From Antedon bifida (taxonomy: Eukaryota; Echinodermata; Crinoidea; Comatulida; Antedonidae): DNA of 64,000 bases. The stretch is from contig OY727098.1 in NCBI GenBank assembly GCA_963402885.1, forward strand, positions 12,510,717 through 12,574,716, read 5' to 3'. This document shows, one piece after another, positions 43,459 to 55,942 of this stretch; the stretch's first letter is position 1; each line of letters begins with the position of its first letter. Under the pieces are notes generated by a model. It did no database searches and was not told the DNA's origin. It saw only the letters and a list, made by a program, of their open reading frames with translations. Both the position numbers and the translations under genes were made by a program.

Positions 43459-44692
43459 CCTTATTGGCAAAATCGAAGAATTTATTGAAGGAAGGGAAGA
43501 TTGGTCACAGTTTGTTGAGCGTTTAGACTTTAGACTAGAGTCTGAGGAAGAAGAAGAACAACAGGAAACTGATTGGCGGTACGTTGTCAATAACCAGAGG
43601 CTCTACGCAATAACCAACACGATATTCTACCAACAACAGCAATCTAACTGGATTTCACACTGTATTCGGAGACAGAACTATGATCCCTGCGAAGTTCTTA
43701 CATTTTATGACCAAAAAAGTAAATTGATAGGAAGACCGAGCCCAAGTATACTTCAGAGAACTATAAACGCTAGTCAACTAGACCGAGAAGACTATAAGGA
43801 AGTGCTTCCAGCATCTTTTATAGAAGACAATAACTACTATGTCCAGTAGTCATTAAGTTGATTAAGTTATGTCTTGATGTTTAATTTTAATTTTAAATGT
43901 AAATAGGTTGGGTAATCATCAGGAATAGTCCTGAATAGGGAGATGAGCGCCCCTGCCCACCGATGAGTTTCGGGATCCCTTTGACCCGGAGGGAGAGTAC
44001 CCGTCAGGGTTACAGGTCCCAGGTTTTTAGTTGTTTTTAAAATTAATTAGTGTTCCATGACCTTCTCATCAAAATTAACGTCTCTCATAAAATTAAGAAA
44101 AGTTGTGCTATGTCAACATAATGTCAATGACGGCGAAATGGCCCCAATATTGGGGATAGCTATGAAAACAAATAAGTAAGTAAGTAACTTGTATTTCAAG
44201 GCAAAAGAAATTACTACAGAGGAGAAGAAACAAGCAACACTGTTAACAGTTATTGGCCCATCATCTTATAAGCTTTTACGAAATTTGGTTACACCAGAAA
44301 AACCCAAGGATAAAACATTCGATGAGCTGGTAACAGCTATGAATGGGCATCACAGTCCAGTGCCTAGTGAAATTGTACAGCGATACAAATTCAACTCACG
44401 CTTTCGACGTGATAATGAAACAGTGCCTGAATTTATGGCATCGCTTCGATCGATGGCAGAATTCTGTAACTTTGGAGCCTCGCTCAATACAATGTTACGA
44501 GATCGTCTAGTTTTTGGCGTCCGTAATCACGGAATTTGGTCTTTTGGCAGAAAAAGCACTGACACTGGAAAAAGCTGTTGAAATTGCAACTAGCATCGAA
44601 ACTGCAACAAGAAATGTAAGAGATCTGGCGCAGCCAACCTCTGCAGCTGCAGTTGAAAATGTAAACAAAATTGCTTACAAAAAGAAGTCAAA
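43454..44692 (+). pseudogene. gag: Gypsy gag, copy 2 (interrupted)
   Basis: Starts MALIGKIEEFIEGREDWSQF. It is interrupted by the LINE fragment (43531-44185) and resumes YFKAKEITTEEKK at 44191. Same frameshift after LVFGVRNHG as copy 1. Confidence 0.85.
43531..44185 (+). mobile_element. LINE 3' fragment with (TAAG)n tail, copy 2
   Basis: Counterpart of 13833-14483, flanked by aactt (43526-43530, 44186-44190), with three TAAG units instead of two. Confidence 0.8.
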
Positions 44693-45390
44693 ATTTACGG
44701 AATTGTTCAAAAAATGTCCAAAATTTCCACTTTTTAAACTTCAAGAATTATGCTATAATATTGCCATTTATGCACATATATTATGGTAACATCATCTTAT
44801 AAAGCCATATAGTAACTAGTTGTGTAAAAAAATAAAAAGGTCTAAATTTTGACATTTTTCGAAAAATTCACTGCGGGGGACCAAAGGAATTTTTTAGAAA
44901 AATTGCCAAATTTTCTTCTTTTTAAAATTCAATAAGTATGCTATAATATTGCAATTTATGCACATATATTGTGTTAACATCATCTTATGGAGACATAAAA
45001 ACTAGTTAAGTCAAAAAATAAAAGGGTAAGTATTTGGCCATTTTTCGAAAATTTCACTGCTGGGGACCGAAGGAATTTTTCGAAAATTTGCAAAATGTTC
45101 ACTTTTTAATATCCAATAATTATGCTATTATATTGTCATTTATGTATATATATTGTGTTAACATCATCTTATAGAGCCATAGTAACTAGTTATGTAAACA
45201 AATAAAAGGGTCGAAATTTTGCCATTTTTCGAAAATTTCAATGCGGGGGAAAAAAGGAATTATTTCGAAAAATGGCAAAAATGTCCACTTTTTAAAATTC
45301 GATAATTATGCTATAATATTGCAATTTATGCACATATATTGTGTTAACATAATCTTATGAAGCCATAAAAACTAGTTATGTCAAATACAA
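44687..45390 (+). repeat. 187 bp tandem repeat in gag, about 4 units
   Basis: Units start near 44687, 44884, 45070 and 45250, recognised by the recurring blocks 'tatgctataatattgc', 'tgtgttaacatcatctta', 'aactagttatgt' and 'tttcgaaaatttcactgc'. Copy 1 has two units, and the difference is close to 374 bp. Confidence 0.88.
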
Positions 45391-46127
45391 ATAAGAAGTC
45401 GAAACCATGTTTTCGCTGTGGAAAGAATAACCATTTGCCAGACAAATGTTATTTTAAGCAAACAACTTGCCATTATTGTAACAAGGTAGGACACATTCAA
45501 TCTGTTTGTCTTAGCAAAAAGAAGGGGAAGCCCCAAACAGTTAAAAATGTTGTGGCAGATGAGCCAAGCGATGAACCAAGCAACATAGCTACAGAAATGT
45601 ATGAAGAATTATTTGGAATAAAGACCACGTCTAGTCCTCCACCTATGAAAGTTAAGATACTGTTAGATGGTTTGGATACTGAAATGGAAATTGACACAGG
45701 AGCCTCGGTATCAATAATGTCGCAGACGAAATTTAGGCAATTATGGCCTGAAAGAAAACTTGAACCATCGTCAGTTAAGCTACGTACGTACACTGGACAA
45801 ATAATGGATGTTTTGGGTAAAATTAATGCTGAAGTTACATACCAGAGTACTACTACAATATTACCGTTAACGATTGTGCGAACAGATGGACCTACCCTAA
45901 TTGGTCGAGACTGGCTTCAGTTTATAAAGTTGGACTGGCAACAAACCAAGGTAATAAACCAATTAGATTTAAGTTCACTGCTTGGTAAATACCAAGAAAT
46001 ATTTAAAGATGAACTAGGTACCCTTAAGGGTACTAAAGCAAAAATGTATGTTGATAAAGAGACAATGCCAACATTTTGCAAAGCCAGACATGTTCCGTAT
46101 GCTTTGCGACAGAAAGTAGATGACTAA
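45378..46127 (+). pseudogene. gag-pol: Gypsy nucleocapsid, protease and RT start, copy 2
   Basis: Two CCHC knuckles and IDTGASVS protease as in copy 1, ending at the same TAA after KVDD. Differences such as LIGRDW for LIGQDW and GTKAKM for GTEAKM are single substitutions. Confidence 0.92.
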
Positions 46128-47564
46128 CTTGATCGCTTACAACGAGAAGGCATTATTGAACCTATACAGTTTTCAGACTGGGCTGCACCAATAGTTCCGG
46201 TACTTAAGGCAGATAAATCTACCATTAGGATCTGTGGTGACTACAAAATACTGTAAATAAAGCAGCCAAAGTTGATCAGTATCCTTTGCCCCGAAGAAAA
46301 ATTTACTAAATTGGACATATGTCACAAGCGTACCAACAATTACTCTTGGATAAAGATTCTCGAAAATATGTTGTAATCAACACTCAAAAGGGACTTTACA
46401 ATATACACGGTTGCCGTTTGGAGTCTCTTCAGCACCAGCGATTTTCCAGCGTGTCATGGAAGGACTATTACAAGGAATTAAAGGTGTTACAGTATACCTG
46501 GACGATATATTAATTACAGGAAAGAATGACTTTGAGCATTTCGAAACTCTTGAAACCGTCCTAAAGCGACTGGCAGATGCTGGACTTCGTCTAAAAAAGA
46601 GTAAGTGTGTTTTTATGGTTAAATCTGTTGGTTATTTGGGACACCTGATCGACAAAGAGGGATTGCATCCCACAAACGCCAAAGTGAGAGCAATTAAAGA
46701 TGCTCCAGCGTCTCAAAACTTGACAGAACTGAGAGCTTATTTGGGATTATTATCTTATTATGAAGTTTTTACCAAACTTATCCAACACACTTAATTGCTC
46801 TGTTATATGCCTTACTTCGTAAGGATAAAGCTTGGAACTGGACAAATTTAGAACAATCTACTTTTGATAAATCAAAGGAATTGCTACTTTCCTGCAGAGT
46901 ACTTGCACATTATGATCCAAAAAAGGAAATAATATTATCGTGTGATGCATCTCAATATGGAATTGGGGCTGTGTTAGCACATCGACAAAGTGACGGTACA
47001 GAAAGACCAATCGCATTTGCATCTAGAACACTTGCAGAAGCGGAAGAAACGTATTCGCAAATTGAGAAAGAAGGTTTGGCATGCGTTTTCGGAGTAACGC
47101 GATTTCAGTCTTACATTTATGGTAGACATTTCACATTGGTAACAGACCATAAGCCATTGCTGGGTCTTATTAATGAGGACAGACTTGTGCCTAGCCAAGC
47201 ATCAGCTAGAATCCAACGTTGGGCACTGAAATTAGGTACATACAAATATACATTAAGATTCAAACTGACAAAGTCCCATGCCAATGCGGATGCCTTAAGC
47301 AGATTACCATTGCCAGGAAAACCAGAATCAATTCCACAACCTGCCGAAACTGTTCTATTGATGGAGCCAATGAACCAATCTCCAGTTTCCACAGCAGATA
47401 TTAAAGGTTGGACGGTTAAAGATCCAACACTTTCTCGAGTTCTTTACTACATTGAAAAGGGTTGGCCCAATACTAATCCAAAAATTGAAAACTTGCAACC
47501 ATATTGGATGGATCTGACAAAGAGAACTCTCTACACAAGATGGATGTATTTTGTGGGGAAATAG
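46128..47564 (+). pseudogene. pol: Gypsy reverse transcriptase and RNase H, copy 2
   Basis: YLDD at 46495-46506, RNase H with LSCDASQYGIGAVL, TDHKPLLGL and HANADALSRLP. Frame breaks are at the same places as copy 1. Confidence 0.92.
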
Positions 47565-48517
47565 AATTGTTGTTCCACAGCCTGGTAGAAAACAGTTGCT
47601 ACAAGCACTACATGACGGTCATACTGGAATTGTCAGAATGAAAAGTTTTGCTCAGGATTCGTTATGGTGCCCTAATATGGACAAAGACATATCAAAGCAG
47701 TGCGATACATGCCAATCCAATCAAACTTTACCACCTAAAGCACCATTGCACCCATGGAATTGGCCAAATAGACCATGGTCACGATTACATATCGACTATG
47801 CTGGACCATTTATTGGAAAAATGTTTTTAATACGATGCATACTCAAAATGGCTTGAGGTAATTCCGGTAAATTCCTCAACGAAAAATACCACAGTGGATA
47901 AGCTCAGGCTTATATTTGCATCGCATGGATTGCCAGATAAAATAGTATCCGACAATGGAACATGTTTCACCAGTGATGAATTTCATACATTCGTAAAGCG
48001 AAATGGAATAAGACATTCTTTAACAGCCCCATATCACCCATCATCGAATGGTCTTGCGGTACGTGCTGTACGCACATTTAAAGAAACAATGAAACGTATG
48101 AAAGATGGATATATCGAAACAAAAGTCGCAAGATTCTTATGTTGTAATTTGTATGTTCTTGTTATCAGTTTCTTGTTTTTAGGACCCAAGTGGAAATAAG
48201 TTTTTAACTTTTCTTGGCATTCCTTGTAATCAAGGCCTGTTTTTTCCGTGCAATTGTTTTTCTATTTTCTATGTATTATATTTTATTGTTTTTTAACCTT
48301 GATTACCAAATAAAGTTAAAAAAAAAAACAATTCAAGATTCCTATTTAAATATAGAAATACACCTCATAGCACAACTGGCAAAACACCAGCAGAATTACT
48401 GAATGGCCGAAAATTGAAAACGCATTTTGATCTTTTACACCCTTATCAAGCAGATCGTGTTATCACTCAACTTGAAAAACAGAAATTAGCCCATGATCGT
48501 CATGCAAAGAACGCACT
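47551..48517 (+). pseudogene. pol: Gypsy integrase, copy 2 (catalytic Glu lost)
   Basis: HHCC finger, IDYAGPF and IVSDNG are kept, but the third catalytic residue reads Val in SSNGLAVRAVRTFKE (codon gta at 48059-48061; gaa in copy 1). Interrupted by the poly(A) retroposon at 48141-48333. A tail segment follows at 48536-48841. Confidence 0.9.
48141..48333 (+). mobile_element. Poly(A) retroposon in integrase, copy 2
   Basis: Same insertion and flanking repeats as 18069-18261. Confidence 0.85.
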
Positions 48518-49049
48518 TTTGAAGAAGGAGAGTAGGTGTATATAAAGAACTTTAGAGGACAAAATCTGAAATGGTTACCCGGAACAATAATATTAAAATC
48601 CGGTCGCATCTCATTCAAGATAAAACTAGAAGATGGACGAGTTTGTCGTCGTCATGCCGACCATATCAGGAAGCGTTATAGGCCTGTTCAAACTCAGGAT
48701 AAACAGCTTACAAACAAAGATGATCCTCCACAAATACCTCCAATGCTCATTAATCCAAATCTGAACAGTGGAAACATCACAATTGACTGTCGAAGCACAG
48801 TCTATTACTGCTCAGCGAAGAGTATACCTTACTCGCGATAGAAAACCGCCGGCAAGATATGGACATTTTTAATAACTGAAATATAGAAACTTTTATGGAC
48901 ATTATTACTGGACAATTTAAAATGTTGATCTTATATTTTACTTTATACAGTGCATTATACCATATACATTTAAAGTGTTATTAAACCATAACTTAGTACA
49001 GTGCTGCTTTGATTCAATTAAAAATAAATAGCTTAGAATTGTTTATAAT

Positions 49050-49062
49050 AGAAGGGAGGGAA
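49050..49062 (+). promoter_or_regulatory. Polypurine tract, copy 2
   Basis: agaagggagggaa directly before the 3' LTR. Confidence 0.9.
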
Positions 49063-49373
49063 TGTAATGTATTGAACTTGATTAATATTACTTGCTACCA
49101 ATTATTTATACTTCCTTCACCTGTTACCATATATATTATGTTAACCCACTTCTATATAACCCTGGCTACTTAATGGTCACTAATGGCTAAAGTAGACCCC
49201 TCTGCTGAGACCACTAAACATTCCACCTTGACAGATTAATTACCCATTACCGATATTGTTATTATAATATATAGTAAATGTAGAATAAAGAATAAACACT
49301 TCAGTGCTAGCTTTCAACTATAACAGAACTTGTCTCTCTCTCACTTATTTGTATTGTAAATCGGTACATTACA
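49063..49373 (+). repeat. 3' LTR of Gypsy copy 2
   Basis: 311 bp; by eye the same sequence as the copy 1 3' LTR. Confidence 0.95.
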
Positions 49374-50000
49374 AAAAGTATTGTAGGTAAGTGTACTAGG
49401 TTGATGAAAATAATGCAACTAGCAAGTAAGGATACACAATGATTTACATTTACGTAACTTGGATAAATGCAAGTGGTCCGTAGATATATAGGATAAATAC
49501 TATTAGTACTTACCCTAAATTAGGTATATGTATGTAAACCCTGTTCTTGTCTCTGACTGTTACCTTCTTTGTACAGTACCTACAGCGGACATTGGGTGGA
49601 TACCATCATCATTTGATGGATTGGTCATAGTAGCGTAATGATCTTTCTTACACGCAGTATCAAAATGAGCGAATGTGACATCTATTGATAAGAAAGAGCA
49701 AAATACCTTTATTTGTAAATGAATAAGTATGTTGAAATATATTCATTTGGTAAGTTTCACCAAAAATGTATTCCGATATTAAAGACATATTTTATGATAA
49801 AACAGTACTAAGGGACAACCTCAACATTACAGTGGTGATAACTTGGATACAATGGCAATTTTATGTTATCCAAATAAGCATTCAGCTTCATGTGTAAACA
49901 GTATGAGTATGCGTTTCCTGCAATAGAACTCAACTGGTTTGTCCAAGTAAGGACTAGGTTTGTCCAAGTAAGGACCAGATTATGTCATGCTTTTACATAC

Positions 50001-50175
50001 CTTGCAATCTTGTGCTTCCAGCAATAGCTGGGTAATTATGTATACCATGAAATGGAAAAAATGGAGCACCATTATCACCAGACATGAAATTTGCCCTCAC
50101 GTATCCAGCATTTCCATTGTCTGGACCACAAGGTGCACACTGTTTTGCACTTTGACCTGCATTCTCCGGTTGGTT
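50001..50175 (-). pseudogene. PKHD1L1-like: Fibrocystin-L-like CAPC exon (unit A')
   Basis: 175 nt from acceptor aatatttcag (50176) to donor GTATGT (50000). Open throughout: NQPENAGQSAKQCAPCGPDN then YVRANFMSGDNGAPFFPFHG and NYPAIAGSTRLQ. Position and content fit the family's exon between the beta-helix and MDCD segments. In unit B it is degenerate and in copy 1 it is deleted. The Gypsy element separates it from the MDCD exon. Confidence 0.65.
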
Positions 50176-50495
50176 CTGAAATATTTACATGAAAATGTTA
50201 ATGGGAAAATGTAATATTTTAATCAGAATTTATAAATTACGTGACTGATTACACAATGGAATGGCATTATCAGTACACGTTAAGAAAAAGAAGGTAGAAG
50301 AGTAAGAAAGTCCTTTGACAAATTTCCTTATGAAAGTCAAGTATGCATATATAATATCTATACATTGATTTTATTTGACAGAATGCAAAATATAGTTCCC
50401 CAAACTGACAAAATAATAACATTTGATGTTCCTTTATCGAAGTATTTTAACACAACCTGTGTTATTATAATGTATTATTCTGGTCCTCAATCTTT

Positions 50496-50730
50496 ACTGG
50501 AAACTGAGGAAATTCGGATTAGGCCCTCCACGGACCCTCGACAGCCAGCAGTGCAGCGCCTACCAGATCAGCACACCGGGAGACAATCCCCTACTTTTTT
50601 CAAACAGTGTACCACGTTCTTTAATGTGCACTGTTAAGTACACAGGACCAACGGCTTTACATCTCATCCGAAGAATAAGGCAATGAGAGTAAAGCATCCT
50701 GCCTAAGGAACCATGGTGGTCTATTTATAA
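50496..50730 (-). mobile_element. SINE-like dispersed repeat fragment, copy 2
   Basis: Counterpart of 19760-19995. Confidence 0.4.
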
Positions 50731-51421
50731 TTATTTTCTCTCAATCTAATAACAATCATTGCCATGATTCAATAAATTGTTTATTAATTAAAAATATAAA
50801 AATCATCACCATTAATGACCAGAAATAATGAGTGATAGAGCTGATAATGTTAGTTTTCCCAACGATTATATAATCTTAAGTTTCCAAAGAAGGAAAGAAG
50901 GCAAATAAAGAGAATGCTAGAAGTTTGGACTGGCAAACAGTTTAGTGTACACATAAACAGTAGTTACTGGCACTGTATACTTCAACACAAAGAATAAATA
51001 TTCTAAATATTTATTTCTTAGGCTTAATACTTACAATAGTTGATTAGATCCACTGCTAGCACTCTTCTTCCTTAGATTCATTCGCATAGTCTGACATTTT
51101 AACTTAAGGTACCTTCTCTGTGGGTGCTCAAATAAAAACTGTCAATGGATGTCAAAGGTTGAAAAAGCAATGCGTTGCTCAATTTCTAAACAATGACCCT
51201 GTTGTACACACATTTGACTAGATATTTGTTTAATTAATGTACAGTATGTATGCATGTATGAACATGCTCGCCTGCATCTTAAATTGAGAGGATCAGCTGT
51301 GTGTGTAGCATCCAATAAGAATTTAGTGAAGTTCGAGAAGCTGGGAAGAGCAACCCTGTGTTGATCTGGGCCTCCGTGGATAAATTGAACTTATTATACC
51401 TATTCATGGTAACAGTAACGT

Positions 51422-51588
51422 TTGTTGCTCTTAGAGTGGATACGGTAGTCTACAATTGAAGATGCTTTTAAAATTGGGGTAGGGGGAAGTATTAATAGAA
51501 GGTAGTGGGTTAAATAGAGGGAGACCTGCATTGAAAATTTGAAATGGACTGTAGTCTTCAAAAAGAAGTTGCTCTTAGATTGGATACA
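51422..51588. repeat. Truncated start of a further tandem unit B
   Basis: Matches 20690-20849 and then stops abruptly at ggatac, after which unrelated sequence begins. It implies that copy 2 once had, or has on another haplotype, a unit B to its right. Confidence 0.85.
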
Positions 51589-52780
51589 GTATTTTTCCGA
51601 TTTGTTTAGCTTGCGTTCCATGTTTTTTTTTTTGTTTTTTTTTTTAGAAAAGACAGTTTTGTGTGTAGGCCTAAACGAATAGAACTTGTAATTTGAATTA
51701 TACCCCACTGTGCAATAATTGGCTATTTTCTAAAAGATTAACTGACACTAAAAAAGAATCGTTTAAATATCAGGGATGAATATACTTTTTATTTAACAAC
51801 ATGAAGAATAGAAAAATTGTTGCCCGCACCTGGCCTTTAAAGCAAAAAATCGGGAATTACGGTCGGTCGCGATTTTGACATTTTTTGTTTACTTTACAAG
51901 TTTAATTTGAAAGAGGTTATTGTTATACTTAGTAGCCTTACCCTCACATACCCCACATGCCGCTTGTTTGCAGAATTTCGTAAAATCACTTTTTAGGGGA
52001 TACCCTTCCTGGTACTAGTAGGCCCAAAACACCTTTAAAGTGCAAGGCTATGTAAATGACAGCTAAAAAAGTTCGACCTAGGCCTAGCATTTGCCGATGA
52101 TTATTCAACATAATTATTGCAAATTAAGTCAAATTGATTTCTAATTGTTTTGATCCACTCCATAATAATAACGATTTTTGACAACTGATTCGTGTGTTGA
52201 AAAGACTTTTAATGGCTTGGATTAACTAATTTGATACATCGTTATCAATTATAGGTAGCTATTTGATGTTTAGTATGCAGTAAAATCGTATTATTAACTT
52301 ATGTGTATGGGAATATTATTTTTTAGGCTTAAATTATTTTTTTTGGAACAACTAAAAAAATAAAGAATAATTCTCGAAAATACAAATTGCGATGCGACCC
52401 GATTTTTTTTCTCGCGATTTACGGTCGGTTACGGAGGGCAACACAACCATTTTTGTTTGGCCTAATATCACAATAAAACATGTGCATAAACCATGTTGTT
52501 ATCATTAAGAAAATATGTGACCTGCTCTGGCAAAGTGAAAAGTAGGAGATTCTACAAATATTAAGTTACTAAAGCTTCATTTGTCTGACTTTCATCTTTA
52601 CTTTAAATAGAGTACATTTATTGGAAAATAATTTTAAAATGTATTCTGCATCAAACATTTTCCAACATTTTAAAGATCGTTTACTAATTCTGACTTATTT
52701 ATAAATCTTTTTTGATTTAAATATTGACATACAGTAGGATTATATTCAGTACGGTATAACTTTTTTTAAAGTTTAATGAA
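51589..52780. other. AT-rich unique sequence
   Basis: T-runs near 51620-51650. No gene supported. Confidence 0.4.
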
Positions 52781-52789
52781 ATTCTAGGT

Positions 52790-52975
52790 TCAGTGTATCA
52801 ATTGGCTCGTGTTCACTTTAAAGACCATCCATCTGACCCCGCCCCGCACAGACAAGAGCACCGATATCACAGAGAAAAAAATGTATCGAAAAGAGCTCCA
52901 TGTCCAAGCGCCTTGAGCATTTTCGAGCGGATACGTGCGCTATATAAATCTTATTCATTATCATTAAACTTACTT
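52790..52975 (+). mobile_element. SINE-like 3' domain (GCGCTATATAAAT)
   Basis: Contains 'caagcgccttgagcatttt', 'gagcggatacgtgcgctata' and a 'taaatcttattcattatcatta' tail. I recall the phrase 'tgcgctatataaat' plus a simple repeat as a dispersed 3' tail in marine invertebrate genomes. A tRNA-like head was not found. Confidence 0.45.
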
Positions 52976-53105
52976 TAAAACCTATATTTTTTAGTACGAC
53001 TTATGCTTGCCATAGCAGGTCACATAATAATTAAAAACCGAGACGTTTCTTGGGACAATATCTAACTATTAAAAATGGAGTTATGGTAAAGGTCTGAATA
53101 ATCAA

Positions 53106-54092
53106 TGTCAAATGATAGTTGAAAAAGGGGATACGATTTGATAACATGCATAATGATTGAAAGTTGAAGATGATTTAAGTCGAAAAATACAACAAATTAC
53201 GACAAATAATTATTAATATGTTAATTAGCGTGATGCAACAATTTAAAGGAAACTACGAAGCATATTGCAGCATTATAATTATTATGACTATTTTACTCAT
53301 TTATTTGTTTAATTTCCTTTTATTTTCTATTTTATTTATTACTGAAGGTAATAATAATAACGATGATACGTTATGAGTATTATTATTGAGATATGTGTAT
53401 AGTAAATGTAAAGACTTAAACAAATGGTTGATAACAAACATGGCATTTTACGATTTTGTATAATAAATAATTGTATCTTTGAAAAATAACTACTGATTTA
53501 GCAAGCCAGGTTTTATCGTATTTAATAAAAGAACAAGATAGAAAAAAAAAGTGAAGAAAATACGAGTATCGTTTAGTTTGAATAATACCAACAATATTAT
53601 GAGTGTATTAAAAGGGAAAAAATCAACAACATTATAATTTATGCCAAGACAAACACATAAATGTTTCTTTGAACTATTACAAGTAAGTCGTGGTATATTA
53701 AAATGATTCAATATTTTTTAGAATAAAAAACCTAGTGAAAATTAGACATGTTGTGTTACTGTACAAATAGGCCTCAGGTAAAACAGACTATTAAAAATCT
53801 GTTTTAAAATGGTTGGTACCGGCTGAGACACTTATAACATGTATCGTTGTATCGTTGTCTCGTTGTTATAAATTAGTTCAATTTGTACACGATTATAAAC
53901 ACAAAATCGTATTGCTTTTGATGTCAAATGAGAGTTGTAATATGAACAATAGAAGGGATTTATGTACACATTTTATGCATCGGTTAAAAGGAATGTTGAA
54001 GATGATTTAAATCGGAAAATACAACAAATCACGATAAATAATTATTAATATGTTAATTAGCGTGATACAACGATTTAAAGGCAACTACGAAG
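53106..54092. repeat. Direct repeat pair (about 100-150 bp) 832 bp apart
   Basis: 53164-53260 and 53996-54091 share 'gttgaagatgatttaa', 'aatacaacaaat', 'attaatatgttaattagcgt' and 'ggcaactacgaag'-type blocks with scattered changes. Weaker similarity extends to 53106 and 53920. The 730 bp between shows no coding signal. Confidence 0.75.
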
Positions 54093-55720
54093 AAAAAAGT
54101 ATGGTTATTCCAGAATTGCGTAGAGTAGGAGTTAATTTCAAATAATATTCTTTGTTATTTCCAGTATTGTTTAGTTTTTATTTTATTGGTTATTATCATT
54201 CTTTATTCTGCCCTTTATTCTGCCCGTAATTGATCAGGATTTTGCAGTATATACAGTAGGAAATATGTTGTATAAATAGGCCTGTGTATAAAAGATGGAT
54301 GGTCAGATGGATATAGATAAGAGAAATACTTATGTCAGTTGTTAATGATGTTATTAATAAGTTATTGTGTTATATTTGTTTTCATAAAATGTCAGCAATT
54401 ATGTTTTTGTGAATTAATGAGTATTCGTCATTTTAGGCCTAAAACAAATTGCCATGTTGCTCAAGCAGAATATTTGTTTTTAAAATTTGGATCAGTTGGT
54501 CGGGATTTTTTTGAAGTCACTAAAGACTACGAGGACACTATTTAAACAATAGTGTCTGAACAATTTGCTTTATACGTCAACAGTTGGAGAATCTAGTGCA
54601 GCGGATCCGGAGACTTGGTAAAATAGTGTCCGCGTGTGACTAGGGAGAATGCATTAGACCTAAAATTCATTGACTTATAATGTTAAATAGGGAGCACAAT
54701 TTTTGAAATGTGTTTGTCCGTAGCCAAAATCGATAAAATTACAGTTTAGAAGGCTCTTTTTAAAACAAAAAAGGCTCATCAAACAAAGAATGTAATAAAT
54801 TATAAAGTTAAAAAAAAAGTAAAAAAAAAAAAACCGCCGACCGATTTTTAAGATTTTGGGTAACATAAATCTCTGAACATTAAAAAAAAACAACCTGTAG
54901 AAACTATGCAGAATCAACAAAAGTATGTTATGGTGATTCAAATAATAAACGCTAGTTGCAGCAAGTTTCCCGTAGATTGAGTTATTAAAATGTCAGTCAC
55001 TAATGTTAGCCTATATTACAAAAAAAGTATCCGTCCGTTTTATCAATCTATTGAGCATTGTTCATAATACGTTATGTTTATCATGTTCTATAACCAATCA
55101 CACAATCAATTGAATTTTTTTTCAAATAAAAGCAGTTTACAAATGGAGATAAACAAGATTAATTAAATTGAAGAAGGCATGGTCAAAACGCAGATGATTG
55201 TGGCAGACATGCCTGTAAACAAAGATGGTATTTCGACAAACATATTAAAAATAAATTAAAAATAAATAAATATTATACATTACATGGTTAAACCATGGAC
55301 GTATAATTACATCTCGTCTTCTTATAACGAACACTATAGGCCTACCAAGCAGCGTGTGAAGAACATGTGCATGGGGAGAGCCATAAGAAAGCTTTACATT
55401 TCACACATGCATTGTATACGGTCAAACCTTACCTGCCGCTGAAAAAGGGGCCGTTTTGACCTGGTTTGCCATGTTTATGATATTTCGTGTGCTAATCGAG
55501 TCGAATGCAGTTTTAATGATGCACTCTTGGCGTTCCATATCTGTTCGTTTGTTCGTGTGGACACATTCAGTATCAAATGGCGATATTTCTGTATTTTTTC
55601 AACCAATTGCTTGCTTGAATTGTGCGAGTATTATATAAGGTATGGTTTAAAGATCTTTGGCTATGTTCGGCTTCGGGATGTTATACCACACTCAGGCGCG
55701 CCTAGGCTAGGCTAGACTAT
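54092..55720. other. AT-rich unique sequence
   Basis: Short open frames only; none has a recognisable motif or splice context. Confidence 0.4.
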
Positions 55721-55820
55721 AGGGGTCGTCGGTTTCGTGTTATGGGTCGTCCAATTCTAGGTCGTCCAATTCGAGGTCGCCCGGGTCGTTGGGGTCGTCC
55801 AATTCGAGGTCGTCGCTTTC
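55720..55820. repeat. GGTCGTCCAATTCGAG short tandem repeat
   Basis: Five to six imperfect copies of 'ggtcgtccaattcgag', locally GC-rich in an AT-rich region and about 120 bp upstream of the signal-peptide ATG at 55943. Confidence 0.75.
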
Positions 55821-55942
55821 TACACACCCATCTTTAAAGATATTTAACTCTTTTTTTCCAAATTCTTTAAAATATTAGTATTGTTTATTCTCGTTATCGC
55901 GGTGTATCGTTTTATTTATTGTTTAGTATCTGAACTCGCAAG

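Larger units (their letters stand above)
43127..49373 (+). mobile_element. Ty3/Gypsy LTR retrotransposon, copy 2 (6247 bp, defective)
   Basis: Same element, insertion point and target duplication (aaaag at 43122-43126 and 49374-49378) as copy 1, hence duplicated with its host DNA rather than inserted independently. Same three nested insertions and same stop before RT. It is longer by about two 187 bp units in gag. The integrase DDE glutamate is replaced by valine. Confidence 0.95.
27788..51588 (+). repeat. Large direct duplication, copy 2
   Basis: Second copy of 1938-20849, longer because of the 3853 bp transposon, about 374 bp more gag tandem repeat and about 664 bp containing the CAPC exon. 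It ends at ggatac (51587) after only about 165 bp of the tandem-unit-B start; sequence to the right is unrelated. Confidence 0.93.

Noticed and set aside
54339-54545. 68-codon frame as a small secreted protein
   Set aside because: Cysteine pattern and composition look like chance translation of AT-rich DNA; no splice or polyadenylation context.
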